From Candidatus Zixiibacteriota bacterium (GTDB taxonomy: Bacteria; Zixibacteria; MSB-5A5; WJJR01; JAJRUJ01): 44,057 bases of DNA. The stretch lies in NCBI GenBank assembly GCA_024277855.1, contig JAJRUJ010000046.1, forward strand, positions 1 through 44,057. Direction: 5' to 3'. How positions within the stretch are numbered: position 1 is the first letter of the stretch; each line of letters starts with the position of its first letter. Made by a program: the position numbers and the translations under genes. The notes under the pieces were generated by a model. The model searched no databases and had not been told where the DNA came from. It saw only the letters and a program-made list of their open reading frames with translations. Shown piece after piece: positions 41,344 through 44,057 of this stretch.

Positions 41344-42011
41344 CCGATACGACGGGTCATCTGCAAAGTGCCTTAAACTACAAAGGCAACGGCTGGTTAA
41401 TCCTCAATGGCGAGTACATCCCCGGGCCATACGAGGTGACCATCACTGATAGCACGGTATTGGTCAATGACTTGATTGCCCTCAGTAAACCGGAACCGGG
41501 CGAGAAACGCGTCGTGGACTCAAGCACGACTGCACAACATACTCTCTTGAACGAGCTTAGTGATAGTTTCCACGTCTGGATCGACGCTGTTGGCGTTGAT
41601 ACCGCACGTCAAAAGTGCTTGAGGTTTATGCAAAAGCAATCCTCCGTCGCAGATGCATATATCAAGAATGGCGAGCGGCTGCGCTTCACGTTTAAGAATG
41701 AGAAATATGAAGAAGGGATGTGGCTTAAACCGGCAAAGACTCCGTCAGTTGAGCGTGAAGCCAGACTTAGGGGCAATCTGCAGGCGTATGGTAAACGATT
41801 GCAATCCCGCCTGAATTCAGGCAGCTTGGTAATTTTGCAGGGCGGTCGATACCGAGACGTGTTGTATCCTCGATCGAAAACGGTCTTCAAACAACTTAAA
41901 GAAATTGCAACAGACGTTCCCGATCGGGAGGATCGTGTTTCGGCAATTCTTGAAATAATCCGTCGGCGAAGCTTGGCGGAGACGATTGCAGATAAGTTCT
42001 TCCAGAATTGA
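41238..42011 (+). CDS. Secreted protein of unknown family, paralogue 1
   Basis: A 257-residue exported protein: a signal peptide with an Arg/Lys n-region and a long hydrophobic core ending TICAAQ. The mature part has a GWLILNGEYIPGPYEV motif (residues ~51-66), a helix with a cysteine (TARQKCLRFMQ), then REARLRGNLQAYGKRLQSRLNSGSLVILQGG and a helical C-terminus. The same order of motifs occurs in the next gene, so the two are full-length relatives. I recognise no known family; the GW-I-G-Y-I-PY pattern is the best handle for a search. The ribosome-binding site is GGAGGAGG. It lies under the sigma54 promoter at 41094, with its start 43 bp ahead of a downstream copy of its own leader. Confidence 0.75.
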   Translation: MYHTRNIKVVLTSCCALFLFFTLTTICAAQTTGKIADTTGHLQSALNYKGNGWLILNGEYIPGPYEVTITDSTVLVNDLIALSKPEPGEKRVVDSSTTAQHTLLNELSDSFHVWIDAVGVDTARQKCLRFMQKQSSVADAYIKNGERLRFTFKNEKYEEGMWLKPAKTPSVEREARLRGNLQAYGKRLQSRLNSGSLVILQGGRYRDVLYPRSKTVFKQLKEIATDVPDREDRVSAILEIIRRRSLAETIADKFFQN

Positions 42012-42043
42012 TGCGTTTCGACAATTCTGAATAGCATTTTGGG

Positions 42044-42160
42044 GAGGAGGAGGCATGTATCACACCAGGAATATCAATGTCGTGCTTACATCATGTTGTG
42101 CACTGTTTTTGTTCTTCACCCTGACCACAATCTGTGCCGCACAAACGACGGGCAAAATCG
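42044..42160 (+). repeat. Leader repeat, copy 2
   Basis: Matches 41227-41343 at 116 of 117 positions, as described for copy 1. Identity this high against diverged downstream sequence suggests gene conversion or recent leader exchange. Confidence 0.9.
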
Positions 42161-42951
42161 TGGATGTCAATGATGAGCGATTCCAGGAGCGAATTGATCA
42201 TCTGATGGAGCGGATTCCGTCCTGGGCAAATGAAACAGATGCCCTGCGCCAAAAATACCGTGAAGCGCTGGTCGATTATAGTTTCCGAAGCGTTCAGCAA
42301 GGGCACGCGGCCAGGCCATTGGAAGGCCCCGGATGGTTGATTATAGACTGTGAACGGATTCACAGTCCATTTGATGTGGTCGTTCATGATAGTTGCATTA
42401 CCGCAAACGGGCTCAGAGTATATCCAGAAGCCCCCGCCGAAATAGATACCAATGTTGTTGTTGAGTCCGCGGTATTGGAACGCGTCCAAGTCAGTGATTC
42501 GTTGTGGAAGGCTTTGCCTATCTGGCTGGAAGAGGGACTGGAAACGGCCGAGCATTTGGCTGTGGAGTTTATGCAATCTCAGCCAATCGTGGATACCGCA
42601 TATATTGCTGAACCGGGGACAATGCGAGTGGTCTATCATGGCCGGTTACGTGAAGTGGATTTCGCTTTGGCATCTGGGCGTAATAGTCGCAAGCCGTCCG
42701 AAGGCTGGTTGCGGGAGCAATTGGAAAAAAAAGCGGCGCGTATCAGGAGCGCACTGACTCATCATGGTTTAGTGATCGCCCAAGACGGTCATTTGAGGAT
42801 TGAACGCAGTTTTGAAGCACCTTTGATTTTTGCAAGACTGCAAGAAATCGCGCGAGATATTTCTGAGCAGGAAGCTCGATATCAAGCTATCATCAAAGTA
42901 TTCGATGACGAAACGGTGGCTCATGCGCTTGCCGAGCGCTTTATGCAATGA
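42055..42951 (+). CDS. Secreted protein of unknown family, paralogue 2
   Basis: A 298-residue exported protein with a signal peptide differing from paralogue 1 in a single residue. The mature part is longer by an insert (residues ~38-85, a helical segment with IDHLMERIPSWANETDALRQKYREAL). It keeps the family motifs: GWLIIDCERIHSPFDVVVHDS (~92-112), an ETAEHLAVEFMQSQPIVDTAYI helix, and WLREQLEKKAARIRSALTHHGLVIAQDG. The terminal helix LQEIARDISEQEARYQAIIKVF pairs with LKEIATDVPDREDRVSAILEII of paralogue 1. Mature identity is roughly one residue in four by eye. Function unknown. No terminator is visible after it. Confidence 0.75.
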   Translation: MYHTRNINVVLTSCCALFLFFTLTTICAAQTTGKIVDVNDERFQERIDHLMERIPSWANETDALRQKYREALVDYSFRSVQQGHAARPLEGPGWLIIDCERIHSPFDVVVHDSCITANGLRVYPEAPAEIDTNVVVESAVLERVQVSDSLWKALPIWLEEGLETAEHLAVEFMQSQPIVDTAYIAEPGTMRVVYHGRLREVDFALASGRNSRKPSEGWLREQLEKKAARIRSALTHHGLVIAQDGHLRIERSFEAPLIFARLQEIARDISEQEARYQAIIKVFDDETVAHALAERFMQ

Positions 42952-43284
42952 CCGTCACGTGGAGTATGGGACCAATCATACAGCCTATCTATTTTCTTCA
43001 TTTTCGTGGGAGAGTGGTTGGGGGAAAATGGGGATAGAGATACTGCGCAGCGAGGCAGGTTGATTTGAGATTAAGTCCAGGAGTAACATGGAGTAACATA
43101 TAGATTGGGGTGCGTTAGCGCACGCAGCGATTGCGCTGACGCAGGATAACTTCCGTATAGATAGATACTTACACAATCTTAAGGGTGTGACTGCGCAATC
43201 TCCTCCGGCGCAAACGGTGAAATCACCGCTTGCCGTACAACCGTGAGCGCACATGTATCCCTTCGTTCAATAATGACTTAGCAA
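42952..43284. other. Intergenic region with small dyads and a tandem decamer
   Basis: No convincing gene. It contains repeat A copy 2 (43045-43065), a tandem direct repeat GGAGTAACAT at 43080-43089 and 43090-43099, the hairpin GTGCG-TTAG-CGCAC (43110-43123) and the dyad CGGTGA-AA-TCACCG (43215-43228). The last dyad is 82-95 bp upstream of the -24 box of the second sigma54 promoter, a normal distance for an enhancer-binding protein site. A minus-strand frame of 89 residues (42985-43254) has no ribosome-binding site and is not called. Confidence 0.45.
43045..43065 (+). repeat. Repeat A, copy 2 (21 bp)
   Basis: Exact copy of 41044-41064. Here it is about 245 bp upstream of the -24 box rather than 30 bp, so repeat A and repeat B move independently. 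Confidence 0.7.
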
Positions 43285-43326
43285 AATTATTCATCATCTC
43301 TGAATTCCCGGCACACTTCCTGCTAT
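43285..43326 (+). promoter_or_regulatory. Sigma54 (RpoN) promoter within repeat B, copy 2
   Basis: Identical 42-bp copy of 41070-41111. The -24 GG is at 43310-43311 and the -12 GC at 43322-43323, so transcription should start near 43335. It precedes the partial lipoprotein gene at 43612. Confidence 0.7.
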
Positions 43327-43370
43327 GACGGTTTGGCAGAACCAAAACCCAAACCGAAAGGGAGGTTGCC

Positions 43371-43403
43371 ATGCGGAATAACATACTTTTTAATTGGTTA
43401 TAG
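43371..43403 (+). CDS. Possible 10-residue leader ORF after the second sigma54 promoter
   Basis: ATG at 43371 is directly preceded by AAAGGGAGGTTGCC, almost the same as AAAGGAGGTTGCC before the GTG at 41154. The frame encodes MRNNILFNWL and stops at TAG 43401-43403. The conserved start context in two promoter copies suggests a leader peptide or the relic of a lost first gene; the peptides themselves are not similar. Confidence 0.3.
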   Translation: MRNNILFNWL

Positions 43404-43611
43404 TAACAAGAGTGAAGGATTCGCTCGGATTCAATGCTCCGAGGATAATTAACGCTGTTGCGCTTGAACGGACGGACTAAAGGTGTGTCCCAGCGCTTGG
43501 GATCCTGGACGAGACGACGTTTAACTTTCGGGAGACTATTACCCGGTTGAGATGCCGGGTGAAATGATAGCCATGAAATCGCAGATTTATTTTTCCGGAA
43601 GGAACTGAAAG
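43404..43611 (+). promoter_or_regulatory. Structured 5' leader of the partial lipoprotein gene
   Basis: The transcript from the sigma54 promoter would carry about 275 nt of leader. It contains the hairpins TCCCA-GCGCT-TGGGA (near 43490) and ACCCGG...CCGGGT (43541-43546 with 43555-43560). No riboswitch class I know fits. Confidence 0.3.
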
Positions 43612-44057
43612 ATGCGAACAGAACAACGGATCAGGCGGGGACATATCAACGCATTGATGAGAATGGCCGCGTCGATATTATCAGTGGTTACCTATTGCCT
43701 TATATTTATCAACTGCGATGGGGGAGTAATAGGAGAGATACCTTGGAGTGTAGAAGGTAAAGTCTTGGAGTATGGCACAAATCTGCCTATCGACTCTGCG
43801 TGGGTTACCCCTGGGGATACCAATGTATTGGAATCACTATGGTATACCGACACTTTGGGCGAATTTTTCGTTGGGGGGGCATACGGCAGCCTTCCGGACG
43901 ACATCTACGTTGGTAGAACAGGGTATATAACCTCTCATCAAATTTTGGGTTTTGAGCGCGGCAGCAGATCAGTAACCGGAATCGTCATTCAGCTCGAAAA
44001 AGCGAGCAAGCAGACTGAGGGGAACAATGATGCGGGCCGCGAACAGCATTCTGATAA
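43612..44057 (+). CDS. Putative lipoprotein with carboxypeptidase-regulatory-like domain (partial, runs off the window)
   Basis: ATG 43612 follows GGAAGGA at good distance and the frame is open to the window end (148 codons). The N-terminus has a basic stretch (RTEQRIRRGH), a hydrophobic segment (ILSVVTYCLIFIN) and then CDGG. The INC site is an unusual lipobox, so a plain signal anchor is possible. Residues ~47-110 (VEGKVLEYGTNLPIDSAWV ... YTDTLGEFFVGG ... GYITSH) have the pattern of a carboxypeptidase-regulatory-like beta-sandwich, common in surface proteins. The remainder is polar. It lies downstream of the second sigma54 promoter, so it may share regulation with the paralogue pair. Confidence 0.65.
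   Translation, partial: MRTEQRIRRGHINALMRMAASILSVVTYCLIFINCDGGVIGEIPWSVEGKVLEYGTNLPIDSAWVTPGDTNVLESLWYTDTLGEFFVGGAYGSLPDDIYVGRTGYITSHQILGFERGSRSVTGIVIQLEKASKQTEGNNDAGREQHSD

Noticed and set aside
42985-43254. 89-residue minus-strand frame in the intergenic region
   Set aside because: No ribosome-binding site, no domain, and the frame is built partly from repeat A and small dyads.
43404-43611. c-di-GMP (GEMM) or other known riboswitch in the lipoprotein leader
   Set aside because: Two hairpins are present but the conserved GEMM or other class sequences I know are absent.
40628-44057. tRNA-linked integrated element with attachment sites
   Set aside because: No integrase and no second copy of the tRNA-Glu 3' end is visible in the window.
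1-44057. CRISPR array, rRNA genes or intact insertion sequence
   Set aside because: No regularly spaced repeats, rRNA-like stretches or transposase genes with inverted ends were found.

Overview
The window looks like chromosomal DNA from a moderately GC-rich, diderm, respiring bacterium. It encodes outer-membrane beta-barrels, SurA/PpiD-type periplasmic chaperones, several lipoproteins and a dense set of multihaem c-type cytochromes. The housekeeping genes use the standard code, with TGA as a normal stop. The gene mix (duplicated porin-cytochrome clusters, a MEMO-AMMECR1 fusion, paired HDOD proteins, tandem parvulins) would fit an uncultured FCB-type or Zixibacteria-like lineage. That placement is inference; no rRNA is present to confirm it.

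Region 1 (1-9.4 kb) is an extracellular-electron-transfer block. After the 3' end of a c554-like cytochrome comes a plus-strand operon of a decahaem or undecahaem MtrA/DmsE-type cytochrome, an MtrB/PioB-type barrel and a 16-haem lipoprotein built from two tandem octahaem units. Facing it, across a pair of opposed terminators, is a minus-strand operon: TetR regulator, decahaem MtrA-like cytochrome, and a second MtrB-like barrel. That barrel carries its own CxxCH motif and is interrupted by one in-frame TGA. Two dyad operators and a sigma70-like promoter lie upstream of tetR. The expected electron path is periplasmic cytochrome, barrel, then external lipoprotein cytochrome.

Region 2 (9.4-40.5 kb) is mostly housekeeping. 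On the plus strand are ricT-metG, then pta-ackA. On the minus strand are mfd, two parvulin-type chaperones, hflX and a single-domain response regulator. A second plus-strand run holds an OsmC-like protein, MEMO-AMMECR1, comF, dprA, a small protein and an ETF:quinone-oxidoreductase-like membrane Fe-S protein. A long minus-strand run holds pth-rpsF-rpsR-rplI, a bifunctional-nuclease-domain gene, a TPR/periplasmic-binding protein, three unknown small genes, two HDOD proteins and a TolB-like lipoprotein. A CcmH-like membrane thiol protein (40.1 kb) may serve haem attachment for the cytochromes.

Region 3 (40.5-44 kb) is accessory. A tRNA-Glu gene is followed by a non-coding, hairpin-containing segment. 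Next come two secreted paralogues whose first 117 bp (ribosome-binding site plus signal peptide) are nearly identical, while the mature parts have diverged strongly. After them comes a partial lipoprotein gene. Two copies of a 42-bp element, each containing a well-spaced sigma54 (-24/-12) promoter and followed by a similar ribosome-binding-site/start context, precede the paralogue pair and the lipoprotein. This RpoN-dependent, leader-sharing family of unknown secreted proteins is the most novel-looking part of the window.
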